A stretch of DNA of 64,000 bases from Deinandra increscens subsp. villosa (taxonomy: Eukaryota > Streptophyta > Magnoliopsida > Asterales > Asteraceae): contig JBCNJP010000023.1 in NCBI GenBank assembly GCA_039602395.1, positions 90,544,177 through 90,608,176 of the forward strand, read 5' to 3'. The position numbers were made by a program, and so were the translations under genes. The notes under the pieces are model-generated. The model was not told the origin of the DNA. It did no database searches and saw only the letters and a list, made by a program, of their open reading frames with translations. Positions 21,961 through 33,028 of the stretch are shown piece after piece (position 1 is the stretch's first letter; each line of letters opens with the position of its first letter).

Positions 21961-23899
21961 ATGAACTTATGGCGTAGGAGAGATTTAAAAAGAAGAATGA
22001 AGAACACACAGATAACTTCATTTTTTAAAAGAAAGAATGAAAAAAAAAAACAAGTAGAAGGAATTGATGGTAAAGAACAACAAGAGAGTAAACGTCAAAA
22101 AGGTTCAACAAGCGAACCGGCTATTCCTTCTAGTTGCAATGAACAGGTTCCTGAAATTCCACAAGCTAATATTAATGAAGTGGATGACTGGATGTTAATA
22201 GCCTAGAAAGAGATTTTGCTAAACGGCTTGAAATGTGGAAATATCAGGTTAATATACGTGAGCAAGTAAGGCTAGCGTATATATCATTAGGAGTGTATCA
22301 ACATAAGCTTCAAGAGTATAAGCCTAGAGGTCCAAAGAATAATCTTCGTCGATTTAAATCTGCTTGGTTTGATATGTTCCCTGATTGGTTAGAGTATTCT
22401 CCAACAAACCACAAGGCTTATTGTTTTTTATGTTATTTGTATAAGGATAAACCAAATGAGTAAAGTGGTCATAGTGCATTAACTTCCGAAGGATTTGAAA
22501 ATTGGAAAAAGGTTAATGATGGGGATAAGTGTCCTTTGTTGAAGCACATTAAATCTAAAACACACAAAAAGGCATTTGTGTTTGCTACTAATTTAGTGAA
22601 TCAAGAAGCACATATTGAGAATTTCATAGAAAAACAAAGTGAAGATCAAATAAGGAAAAACCGTTTAAGATTGAAAGGTACAATTGATGTAGTTCGTTGG
22701 TTTTACATACCAAGCTTGTGCTTTACGGGGACAATTGATGTAGTTCGTTGGTTTTACATACCAAGCTTGTAACTTTCTTGAATTGCTAAAACTATTTGCT
22801 TTTTATAATGATGATCTCGCAAATGTTATTTTGGCAAATGCTCCTTATAATTCCAAGTATACATCTTCCGATATAACAAGAAGTTCTCAGTATTATGGCA
22901 AATAAAGTGAGAAGGTTTATACGGGAAGAAGTGGGGGGATTCATGGTTTTGTATCATGGTTGATGAGTCATGGGATGAATCCAAAAAATAGCAAATGGCC
23001 ATAGTCTTACGATTTGTTGATGCGAAAGGGGTGATACATGAAAGGTTCTTGAATATAGTTCATGTCCCAAATACTGTTGCGGGACTTTAAAGGATAGTTT
23101 GTGGAATAGACTTTCGAATCAAAACTTTGATACTGGAAAAATTCGTGGTCAAGGTTATGATGGTGCTAGCAATATGAGTGGGGAATGGAATGGATTACAG
23201 GCACTCGTTCGACATGATAGTCCTTATGTATATTACGTTCATTACTTTGCTCACAGGTTACTTGCTTTCTATTGTTGTTCGTTCTTTTTTAGGTTTGACT
23301 AACAATACTCAATTACTTAAATCATTTGATTTTTTTATCACAGGTTACAACTTGCCCTGGTTTGTGTCTCAAAGGAAGTTGATCCGGTACACGAGTTCTT
23401 TCCAAACTTAACTTTTGTAATAAATGTAGTTTGTGCTTCTAGTAAGCGTCACGATGAGTTACAAAAGGTGAAGGCAATTGAGATTAAAGAATTACTGGAG
23501 TTGGGTGAAATCAATTCGGGAAAAGGAAAAAATCAGGCCAGGACATTAAAACGGGGCGGGGATACACGTTGGAGTTCCCATTTTAATTCCATTTGTAGTT
23601 TGGTTAACATGTTTGATGTCACCCGGGCTGTTCTTAAGGGAATAATGGAGGACACTACTCGTAATACCCGTCCTCAATGTGGAGATGCTAATATAGCTTA
23701 TACTCACTTGAAGTCATTTGAGTTTGTATTTGTTCTTCACATGATGAAACAGGTGATGCAAAAGACTGATGCACTTTGTCAAGGATTACAAAAGAAATCC
23801 CAAGACATCCTTAATGCAATGGATTTAGTTTCAGCCACAAAGGTTAGTCTAAATAATCTTAAAAACGATGGATGAGATTCTTTAACGATGTGAGATACT
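21961..23899 (+). pseudogene. hAT-family transposase pseudogene (TTF/ZMYM-type)
   Basis: A broken reading frame resembles plant hAT proteins often annotated as zinc-finger MYM-type 1-like. Order: basic N-terminus (KNTQITSFFKRK…), TTF-type finger region (SWFELFP-like 'AWFDMFPDWLEYSPT…CFLCYLYKDKP' and 'HIKSKTHKKAF') at about 22330-22600, then the conserved RGQGYDGASNMSGEWNGLQ (about 23133-23200) and GDTRWSSHFNS (about 23559). It is interrupted by stops (e.g. 22204, 22461, 22770), frameshifts and a 51-bp tandem duplication (about 22680-22770). It fades after 'NNLKNDG', where a tryptophan codon expected from relatives is TGA (23872). The C-terminal dimerisation domain is missing. It cannot encode a working transposase. 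Confidence 0.85.
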
Positions 23900-24050
23900 T
23901 AAAAACATAAAAAATAAGAGATTTTAACTTTAAGTCCTACTTGTAAAAAACAAAAAAAATTATACGTAAAAAAATAAACATTAAAATAAATTTTAAACCG
24001 AAATATTAAAAAACTTTCTAAATATGTTAATCCAAAGATCGTAAACATTA

Positions 24051-24704
24051 GGGTGATTGTAATGGTCATCCCACAATCCCATGATCTCAAGTTTTTTTGG
24101 GTGCCACCTCATCTTTTCCCACTCCCATGATCCCAAGCTATTTTTGTTTGTAATACCTCTCCCACAATCTCATGATCCCAAACATTTTTTTTTAATATTT
24201 TTTTATTCGAGAAAATAAAATAATAACTAAAATAAAATAATAACTTCATTTAAATAAATAAATAAAAGATTACAATTCATGGAAATTAAATTACAATACA
24301 TTTAAAAAAAAAACTTAAAACTCGTCTGGGGATTCGTCGGAAGAGAAAGACATTTTGGTTGAAATAGTTAAAAATATAGGAGAATTGTAGAGAAGTGTGG
24401 AAGAATGTAGGGAGAATTGTAGAGAATGTGGTGAGAAAAGGTAGGGAGAAAATTAGTTTTTATAGGTGTTAAAATAATTAAATTTAGAATTAAAAAAAAA
24501 AAACTCGAAAATATCCGTTGAGGGGGTGTGAGACCCACCTCAAACGGTCCACTCTCTCCCTCTCCCGTGATTTTTCATCTCGGTAACCCACTCCCACGGG
24601 AGTCTCCCGAGTACCGAGTCCCGAGCGATTTTCCTGGTGTTCCCGAGCATACCATGAATCCCAAGCTCGAAAGTGGTCCCAATCTTGAGCCATTACAAAC
24701 ACCC
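24051..24704. mobile_element. Non-autonomous PIF/Harbinger element
   Basis: TTA on both sides (24048-24050, 24705-24707) with inverted ends GGGTGATTGTAATGG / GGGTGTTTGTAATGG. Subterminal CTCCCACAATC/CCATGATCCCAAG motifs recur. A 654-bp element without coding capacity. An internal 'actcgtctgg' is shared, in inverse orientation, with the Harbinger element at 47025. Confidence 0.88.
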
Positions 24705-24802
24705 TTATAACCGTCGTTAAAAAGATGGTGAAAATATAAAATATGCTATAGCACCAGTAATGATACGTGCACCTCCCTAGCTCCATCAAATACTGACATC
24801 TT

Positions 24803-24937
24803 ATTGGCCAACGCCACATCACACGGATCACTATTCCCTTCCATCCCAGCCGTCCATTTCGTTTCAATCCAACGGCACAAATCATCACATCCACGTACCA
24901 AATCTTCGAAATTTCCCGCCCTTTCACCACTATAAAA
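24803..24937 (+). promoter_or_regulatory. Histone H3 promoter
   Basis: Visible motifs: inverted CCAAT (ATTGG, 24803-24807), an octamer-like CACGGATC (24822-24829; plant histone octamer is CGCGGATC), a consensus E2F site TTTCCCGCC (24912-24920) and a TATA box TATAAAA (24931-24937), 83 bp before the ATG. E2F plus octamer fits S-phase expression of a replication-dependent histone. The PIF element ends about 100 bp upstream of these motifs. Confidence 0.75.
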
Positions 24938-25019
24938 CCATCTCCAGATCACCAATTAATCACATCTTCTTCCTCAATTAATTTTAATTTTCTCTGTAAT
25001 ATCTCTTTCAAACCCTAAA

Positions 25020-25430
25020 ATGGCTCGTACTAAGCAAACGGCGAGGAAATCAACCGGAGGAAAGGCTCCTCGGAAGCAACTCGCCACCAAGGCGGCGCGT
25101 AAGTCCGCTCCGGCGACCGGCGGAGTGAAGAAGCCTCACCGATTCCGTCCCGGAACCGTCGCCTTACGAGAAATCAGGAAGTACCAGAAGAGCACGGAGC
25201 TTCTGATCAGGAAACTGCCATTTCAGCGGCTTGTGAGGGAGATCGCACAGGATTTCAAAACGGATCTGAGGTTTCAGAGCTCCGCCGTGGCCGCGCTCCA
25301 GGAGGCCTCCGAGGCGTATTTGGTTGGCCTGTTTGAGGATACGAATCTGTGTGCGATTCACGCGAAGAGAGTTACGATTATGCCGAAGGATATGCAGCTT
25401 GGGAGGAGGATCCGTGGTGAGAGGGCTTAG
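25020..25430 (+). CDS. H3.1: Histone H3.1 (replication-dependent)
   Basis: Core nucleosome histone, 136 codons with initiator Met, intronless. Residues that separate plant H3.1 from H3.3 are all H3.1-like: A31, F41, S87, A90. Modified lysines K4, K9, K14, K18, K23, K27 and K36 are present. Two changes near the C-terminus differ from the usual plant sequence as I know it: M124 (usually I; codon at 25392) and G127 (usually A; codon at 25401). Codons are GC-rich relative to flanks. The E2F/TATA promoter and lack of introns fit a replication-dependent gene. It is complete and probably functional; the G127 change, in the C-terminal helix region, is the only oddity. Confidence 0.97.
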   Translation: MARTKQTARKSTGGKAPRKQLATKAARKSAPATGGVKKPHRFRPGTVALREIRKYQKSTELLIRKLPFQRLVREIAQDFKTDLRFQSSAVAALQEASEAYLVGLFEDTNLCAIHAKRVTIMPKDMQLGRRIRGERA

Positions 25431-25929
25431 GGTTTTGGATTCGATTTGGTTCATTTCTACTGTTCTTTGCTTTGATTGAAATGATTTAGGTGTTTGATTG
25501 TTGTTTTAGTGTAGTGTAAGTCGATGAAACTTGATCGACTTTCTCCTTCTTGTAGTTATGGATTTAGCATTCCGTTATGAAACAGATTTTCGTCTTATAT
25601 GGCTTAATTTTGACTTTTTGGGTTGACCTCATTGATTGTTGACTCTGGGAAAGTCAAACCGTATATTGTTTTGGCGATTATAATGAAATGAACCAAATAT
25701 TTCACCATACTTGTCTACAAAAAAATGAGCACTCTAAATCGTTTAAACAACTTGTATGTTAACAGTTTTAAGAATTAATGTTCGATGATATTGAAATAAT
25801 GGTGCAAATTAGTTTATACAACTAGCTACTTCACGGATTGAAGAAATAATTATTTGCTAAAAAGTACTTAATAAAGTTAACATGCCCCCTCAAACGTGGT
25901 TATTGACCCTGCTATTAAAAAAACGGGTT
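25431..25929. other. H3 3' flank, no gene
   Basis: Likely 3' UTR and intergenic sequence; T-rich at first, then AT-rich. No animal-type histone stem-loop was noticed, as expected for plants. Confidence 0.4.
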
Positions 25930-26677
25930 CATAGAGACATGAATGGTTTTTGGTTAGACACTCCCTTTCAATTTGACATTAAGGCTTAAATGTGAAATCT
26001 CGGTTCGTGTCTCTAATTAGCGTGATATTAAGGTCTAAATGATACATGATGTTAAACAATTTTTGACATTTGTTTTATTTATAAGAATAAATCGACTCGT
26101 TTTTTTTACATACTGCTCGAAACAACTCGTTTTTATAAAAAATCAAAATAAGCGTTTTATAAAATTAATAAAAAAAAACTTTATGACAGTTGTTTTATTT
26201 ATAAGAAAAAAACCCAAAAAACGTAATTTAACAAAATTAAAAACATTCATGTCATTTCATAAAAACCCAAAAAAACGTAATTTAAAAAAATTAAAAACAA
26301 CATTTGTTTTATTTTATGACATTTTATAAAATCTAAACGTGACATTTCATAATGTTGTTTTGATTTTGTAATAGAAACGAGTTGTATTTTATTTATTTAT
26401 TTCATAAAGTTGTTTTTTTTTTAATTTTTTAAATTGCTTATTTTGATTTTTTTTATAAAAACGAGTTGTTTTTAATTTTTTTAAATTACGTTTTTTGGGT
26501 TTTTGTATGAAGTGTATTTAACTTGTTTTTAAAACAAATGTCAAAAAATGTTTAACATCGTGTAACATTTAGGCCTTGATGTCACGCTAGTTAGAGACAC
26601 AAACCAAGATGTCACATTTAGGACTTAATGTCACGTTGATAGAGAGTGTCTGACCAAAAACTATTCGTGCATCTATG
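25930..26677. mobile_element. Foldback element with arms of about 145 bp
   Basis: Starts CATAGAGACATGAATGG and ends with the inverse of CATAGATGCACGAATAG. The outer arms (25930-26075 and about 26530-26677) are inverted copies with scattered mismatches. The middle is A/T homopolymer-rich with inverted 'aaaacgtaatttaa' units. No clean target duplication. Class unknown, possibly MULE-like. Confidence 0.75.
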
Positions 26678-27450
26678 ATTGAAAAATAAAAACCATATTT
26701 TGATCTCCATCTAAGATCCATTTTTAACTTTATATTTTTGTTTGAGCTCTTGCTTTTCCGATTCTTCTACACTTTTTATAGCTTTTTTGCTCTCCATTGT
26801 TTCCCCAAGTTCACCTTCATCTAGAGGTCTCGTCACTAGTATCCTTTAAAGATCATCAATCTTGATTTTTTGGAATTGTGGGTGACCTTTTGTTTAGTCT
26901 CTTGTTCTCGTTGTCTTCTACTTCATGTTCTTCACCTTTATCGATTTAAGTTTTTCAGCAAGGATCTTATCCGGGTGTCGCTCTCTGTCCCTGCACACTA
27001 GCGGTAACAAAAGTTGTTTCTACCAATTCTCCAAAACCATCTTTATTAAGCCATGAGTTATACATTTTGAACTATATTGGACAAAAATCCACCTTTGAGG
27101 TGCTAAGAATCACCGGACAATTCCTAATTTGATATGAGTCACGAGTTTCTTGAATTGCTAGAAAAGAAATTCTTTGTTCCTTTTGGTTCGTCGTACTAAT
27201 TCTCCTTTTAGGTCTTCACCTAGACCTCTAATATTGTTGGTTGCGAGATTTATTGGAGAAATTTGTTGGCCTTCTAACCATTGACGATGCTCTAATATGA
27301 ATTAAGATTTTGTAAGGATTTGAAAAAATCTAATAGAATAGATGAAAGTACCTCTAAAAGCCTCTAGATGTATAAGGTATACCTATGTGAATTAAGGAGA
27401 AAAGACTAGACTAACATGGAAACTCAAAGAGAGGGGTATACTTTATATGA
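26678..27450. other. Intergenic, no recognised gene
   Basis: T-rich, low-complexity in part. No open frame or element border recognised. Confidence 0.4.
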
Positions 27451-27458
27451 GTTGGGAT

Positions 27459-27870
27459 CAATGTTTTAAAAACCGGTTTTTTAGTTGAATCGGAAAACTT
27501 TCCGGGGCCGGTTAGACTGGCCGGTTGAACCGGTTAGGAGATTTATATATATATATTTATAAAAATGTTAATAAATTTGTACACCACAACGAAAATAGTT
27601 AAAATACAATGATAATCCACTAAAAAATAATACCAAACAGGTATTTCATAAGAATATATAAGTTTTAAACTTTAAAAAATAATAAAATATAACAATAAAT
27701 TTAAATTTTTTTTTTTAAAAAAAAAATTGTCAGAAAACCGGTTGAACCGGAAAAAACCGGAAAACCGCCCGGTTCAAAACGGTCCGGTTATGTCCAAAAA
27801 ACCGGTATGATAACCGGTTGGCGGTTGAACCGGTTGAACCGGACCGATTGAACCGGTTTTTAAAACATTG
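27459..27870. mobile_element. hAT MITE, CCGGTT-rich
   Basis: Perfect 8-bp duplication GTTGGGAT (27451-27458, 27871-27878) and perfect 18-bp inverted ends CAATGTTTTAAAAACCGG. Subterminal zones are arrays of CCGGTT/AACCGG. A second copy in the opposite orientation lies at 39017-39429. 412 bp, non-coding. Confidence 0.93.
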
Positions 27871-28447
27871 GTTGGGATGTGGGTTATTTTTTTATTATTT
27901 TCTTTTTAACCTTTTTGATTTTTAAATTTAAATAATAACATCTTTAATAAAAGTATACCATTGCATTAAAATATTAAAATCTTTACATAAAACAAAATAT
28001 AATAAACCGCTTACGAGACTAAAAACGTGTCACAAACCACTCACAAGACTAAAGAGTATTAGAAAAGAAAAACAAGTCCGTTTTATTTAAATATGTATCT
28101 GAGTATTCAGAAATAAAAATAAAGAAAGACTACTAATTTAGTTTTTTTTTTAGAAATAAAGATTAACATGTAAAGTTATTTGGAAAAATCATATTTGACC
28201 TTAACATTTTTGATTAATAAATAAAAAACTGAATGCATTTGTTGGCACTTTCTGATTGGATGGAAGCAAGATCAATTTGCATTTTACAGTCGTGAGAAAA
28301 CCCATGCCCACAATTCACGTCTAGGCGAGTAGGCGGGACGGTGTTTCAAATTATGAGTTGGTCACGCCGCCACTCACACATGGCATACCATATAGTCTAA
28401 GAAAAAAAAATCGTTTATCTGTCTCCGTATCAAGTCCTCAACCCAAG

Positions 28448-28657
28448 CCAATGCGGTTTTACCGCAACGACATGGAGATGAAGAGTCGGGCTCTCCTAGA
28501 GGGTGGGCCGGTTTGAGGCCCGGGTTCGATCCCGACCGGGTTTTCCACAGGTAGGTGGTTTCCTCCTAGTGTGAGTGTGTCTAGTGGTTCCCGAGGTTGG
28601 CCCGATTTTCGAACACTCGGTTCTTTACGTAGGCCTTCCAAAAAAAAAAAAAAAATC
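28448..28657 (+). mobile_element. Full-length SINE with poly(A) tail
   Basis: A near-perfect 19-bp duplication (ATCAAGTCCTCAACCCAAG at 28429-28447; three differences at 28658-28676) flanks about 210 bp with a B box GGTTCGATCCC (about 28522) and a poly(A) run of 16 after GGCCTTCC. It is immediately upstream of the FAR1-like gene promoter. Confidence 0.85.
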
Positions 28658-28681
28658 ATCAACTGATCAACCCAAGGATAA

Positions 28682-28687
28682 CACGTG
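28682..28687. promoter_or_regulatory. G-box upstream of the FAR1-like gene
   Basis: CACGTG inside aACACGTGTCa, about 120 bp before the likely 5' UTR. G-boxes bind bHLH and bZIP factors of light and ABA responses; that it acts here is inference. Confidence 0.45.
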
Positions 28688-28920
28688 TCAGCTCTGGACT
28701 ACGTGTGCAATTTAACGCAAATACAAACGCGAGGAAACCAAAACGTGACCCAATTTTAAAAAAAACCTTCTTCCTCCTCCCCAAATTAACAGAGAAACCC
28801 TAAAATACTTTCAACTACAAATTCGTCTTCAATCTTGTAATCGCAGTCCAAATTCCTGCTATCTCCGCCATCAAATCGTCGGAACCTCTTCAAATCTCTC
28901 CTGATCCGTTCGTAATTTCG

Positions 28921-29336
28921 GTAAAACCTTTCACATCATAACTCTTCTATTTCATGCTACCTGATTCAAATTCCCATTTATATACATGCTATTTCATCGA
29001 TTGAGCCTGTTAAACGATTCGATTTGTACCTGTAGTTTAAATTTCTAATGCCAGTATGCCACGCACACTTGCATTTATAGTATAGGTCAGTGTTTTGTGC
29101 TGATTCTCGGTTAACGAGTTTTAAGGTTTACAGATTGTTTCTATAAATCACTTTCAATGCCTTAGTTTTGAGTTTAATCCGGTGTGGATTTTGAAGTTTT
29201 AGAACAAACTTCCTGTGTTAATTCCATGATTTCCATCACAACTTATTCGAATTACGCTTCTATTACTATGTGTTCTTAAGTAGAAAATGTAATATGTACC
29301 ATTTACAACTACTGATTTAAGTTTTGGTCATTCTAG
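28921..29336 (+). other. Probable 5' UTR intron of the FAR1-like gene
   Basis: A GT donor (TTTCG|GTAAAAC) after a pyrimidine-rich leader and an acceptor CATTCTAG|GTTATC at 29336 bracket a T-rich 416-bp stretch between the leader and the ATG at 29460. Supported by splice-site look only. Confidence 0.5.
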
Positions 29337-29459
29337 GTTATCTGCGAGGGGTCAACGAGGATAAAATTTCATGTATTCTTGAATTTGATAGACATGATAT
29401 GAACCGGTATCGTGATTAAATTGTAGAAAAGCTAAGGTTTGTCAGTTGTCACTGAAAAT

Positions 29460-31975
29460 ATGGATGTGGTTACTGTCTCTGGGGGTTCTAGTGCAGAACC
29501 TCAAGAGACTATGGAGTTTGATTCAAATGAAGCTGCTTACGAGTTTTATAAGGAATATGCGAAATCAGTAGGGTTTGGAACTGCGAAACTGAGCAGTCGT
29601 CGGTCTAGGGCATCGAAAGAGTTCATTGATGCTAAGTTTTCGTGCATAAGATATGGAAACAAACAACAATCTGATGATGCAATCAATCCAAGACCCTCAC
29701 CTAAGATAGGTTGTAAAGCAAGTATGCATGTGAAGAGAAAACCGAATGGGAAATGGTATATTCATAGTTTTGTGAAAGAGCATAACCATGAGCTTTTACC
29801 ATCTCAATCGCATTTTTTCAGAAGTCACAGGAATTCTGACCCGCTTAAGAATGACGCTAAGGTACGTAGAAAAACAATATTAGCAACTATGTCTAAACAG
29901 TATGGTGTATATCAATCTACTGGTTTGGAGCATTATATTAGAAATCAAAACGATAGGGGTCGGAGTTTAACACTGGAGGAAGGAGACGCTCAAATTCTTC
30001 TTGAACTCTTTGTTGCCATGCAGGAAGAAAATCCTAACTTTTTTTATTCTGTGGATTTAAACGAAGAACATCAACTCAGAAATGTGTTCTGGGTTGATGC
30101 AAAAGGCATTGATGATTATAAACACTTTAATGATGTGGTATCTTTTGACACTATGTATTTCATGAACAAATACAAAATACCATTGGTTCTTTTTATTGGA
30201 GTTAACCAACATTGTCAGCCTACATTGCTTGGGTGTGCGTTAATTGCAGATGAAACATTATTCACATTTGTTTGGTTGTTCCAAACATGGTTTTTAGCCA
30301 TGGGCAGCCGAGCCCCAAATGTGATACTTAGTGACCAGAGCAATTCTATAGAAGCAGCTATCGCAGCAGTCTTTCCCGAGTCGCGGCACTTTTATAGTCT
30401 CTGGAATGTTCTAGAAAAGGTTTCTAGGCAGCTTGATTATTTGAACCCGTGGCATGATACTTTCATGGCGAAATTTAATAAATGCATACACAGGTCATGG
30501 TCTGAAGAAGAGTTTGACAGAAGGTGGGCCAAGTTAGTTAACAAATTTAATATTAATGATGACACATGGTTTCAATCATTATACCATGATCGAAAACTAT
30601 GGGCCCCAACTTTTATCAAAAACATATCTCTTGCCGGATTATTTACACCTTCACGCTCCGAGAGCCCAAATTCCTTTATTGATAAATACATTCAGTTAGA
30701 AACTTCTTTGAGAGAGTTCATAGAACAATACAAAGTTATGATGGAAGATTTGTACGAAGAACAAGCAAAATCACAATTTGATGCATGGCATGACACACCT
30801 GAGTTGAAATCTCCATCACCCTTTGCAAAGCAGTTGCAATTTGTATACACTCATGAAATCTTTAAGGAATTTCAAGTTGAGGTTTTGGGGGCATCTGCAT
30901 GTCATCTTAAGATAGAAAAAGAAGACGAGAGTTCAATAACGTATAACGTAAAAGATATTGAAAGCAATCAAGATTACATGGTGGAATGGAATGGAACACA
31001 GTTGGATATCTGTTGTTCTTGTCGATTATTTGAATTTAAAGGTTATTTATGTAGGCATGCAGTTGTAGTTCTACACATGTCAGGTTTTTTTAATATCCCT
31101 TTTAGATATGTACTGCAAAGATGGACAAATGCAGCTACTAGCAGATATCCTATTAGTGAAAAACTGGAAAATGTACAAACAAAAACTAGACGGCTTAATG
31201 ATTTGTGTCGCCGGGCTATAATTTTGGGTGAAGAAGGGTCAATTTCGCAAGAAAGTTACAAAATTGCATTAGATGCTATTAAAGATGCTTTGGTTCGATG
31301 CTCAAATGTAAATAACTCTGCTGAAAATGAAGGCCAAGGTGTACCTACAGTTTCTAAAGTACCGGGGCCTAACGTAAACGTGAACAAGGGTATTAAGCGA
31401 GCAGAGTCCGGGAAAGAAAAGTCGACCAATAATGGTACCACAATTATGAAAGAAAAGGTTTGTTTATTTGCTCTGTGACAAATTAGAATTTCTCGGTTTC
31501 CCCTATTTTTTAACAACTTCATTTTGTCATCTGTCTAAATACGCTTTATCTCATATGATACAGATAGCTGCACAACCAGACGTAAATATCGGGATCGATG
31601 CCAGTTTTCATCAAATGGTTTGTCTTGTTTATAATATATCTCATTGGTTAGAAGGGTATTAGTGGGGTCCTGTGAGTTTTTTGTAACGGATTCTCATGGT
31701 TACCATAAAAGAAAACATACATATGTATCATTAACAATGGTGGTTACAATATATTTACTCTTTTTAAAGGGTTTCATTAGCTATTATTTCATTTTTCTTT
31801 CTTTCTTTTTCAACGTGTGTTGCAGGAACTTCCAAACACGAGGCATTTACAGTTACATAATATGATGCCACCACATTTGCAAGGTGTAGTACCAACAATG
31901 TTCCACAATGTAGCATCTACACAATTTCACAATGTAACCTCGGCACAATTGCAGAATTCTCGCCTGCCACATTAG
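29460..31975 (+). CDS. FRS-like: FAR1/FHY3-related transcription factor
   Basis: Family known for phytochrome A signalling and derived from Mutator-like transposases; acts in the nucleus. Coding exons 29460-31457, 31564-31617 and 31826-31975, all phase 0, give 733 residues. The first ATG in frame is at 29460; the frame is open 21 nt upstream but only from a TTG. Domains: FAR1 DNA-binding WRKY-like zinc finger about 29-113 (ends HNHELLP); MULE transposase-like domain about 190-320 (D230 in SFDT, D292 in LSDQ); SWIM zinc finger about 515-545 (CSC…CRH). The FHY3-like C-terminal tail is supplied by exons 2 and 3. In the MULE domain the usual RHCxxxWH segment reads RHFYSLWN, so a Cys and a His common in relatives are lost. 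Otherwise intact. A proper subgroup name needs a tree. Confidence 0.9.
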
Positions 31976-33020
31976 TTCGACTATAATCCTTTTTGTTTTA
32001 GTTTTAAATCTGTGATTGCACATTCTCTATCAATAGAATTAGAATTTCTCCTTTTTTATTTCCTTTTAGTTAATCATACATTTTCACATTTGATCACATT
32101 GTGCAAGTATTTTGTGATATCAGGATCAGCACAAGTATACAGGATCTTGATTCAAGGTAAGAGCTCTATTTTTTTCTATCTAGTATCTACAATTGAAAAA
32201 ATACCTTCATTTTTCACTGTTGACTTTTGATCTGCAACCAATTTATGTGTGGAGGCTTGGTATGTTTTTAGGCATATTTATGTTTTAGGGTCTTGAACTA
32301 CTATTATGATGAGTTTTATAATAAATGTGCATGTTATTTGTTAAAATATCAATATCAAAGTCTACTTTGATCTTTCTGGTAAATGTCTCCAGACCAAACT
32401 GGCCGTTGAATCCTAGCATTAGAGCTCTTAACTCCCGGTCGATCAACTATACAATGAAGTGTTTTTTTGCACCTAAATGTAGTTAATTTTCAGCAAATTG
32501 TTATTGTAATAAACTTTCAATGAATGTAAGCAGTGATCTATGGAATGGTGACATGGCAACACGTAAGCTGCCATGTCAGTAACTGTCAGGGCGTCAACAT
32601 GGCTGCTGACTTGACATAAATCGATACGCAACTAGCTGTTGTCGGTGAAATTCTATATCCATTGGTGATGAAATTATTACATACAATGAAAATTTGGTTT
32701 GTCTTAAAAAAATCACTTGCTAGTAAAGTCATCTCATTTTCATTTGGTGATCATGGATTAGGGTTTGTTCATTTGATGTTTTCCTGGATTCTTGTAAGCA
32801 TGTGCACACGATCATTTGTGTGTGCATACACATTTTTTTTATTGGAGTGCAGAGAAACCTCGATGGTCAAGTTTGATGCAGGACGTAGATGGTGGACCCC
32901 GACGTAAAGTTTGAGGCAGGATGTAGATGGTGGACCGAACAAGACTTCATCCAATGGCTGGTAGTCGATGTGAGTCCTTATGAATTCTAGATCTTAGGTT
33001 ATATTTCTGTTAGAACGTTA
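31976..33020. other. 3' region of the FAR1-like gene and intergenic
   Basis: Probably 3' UTR at first. At about 32867-32940 a unit of about 40 bp ('aagtttgatgcaggacgtag…') is repeated twice in tandem. No other gene recognised. Confidence 0.4.
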
Positions 33021-33028
33021 TCGGTTAC

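Noticed and set aside
26039..26329. 96-codon Lys/Phe-rich frame
   Set aside because: Low-complexity AT-rich centre of a foldback element.
29439..29459. Upstream extension of the FAR1-like protein
   Set aside because: It would start at TTG; the first ATG in frame is 29460.
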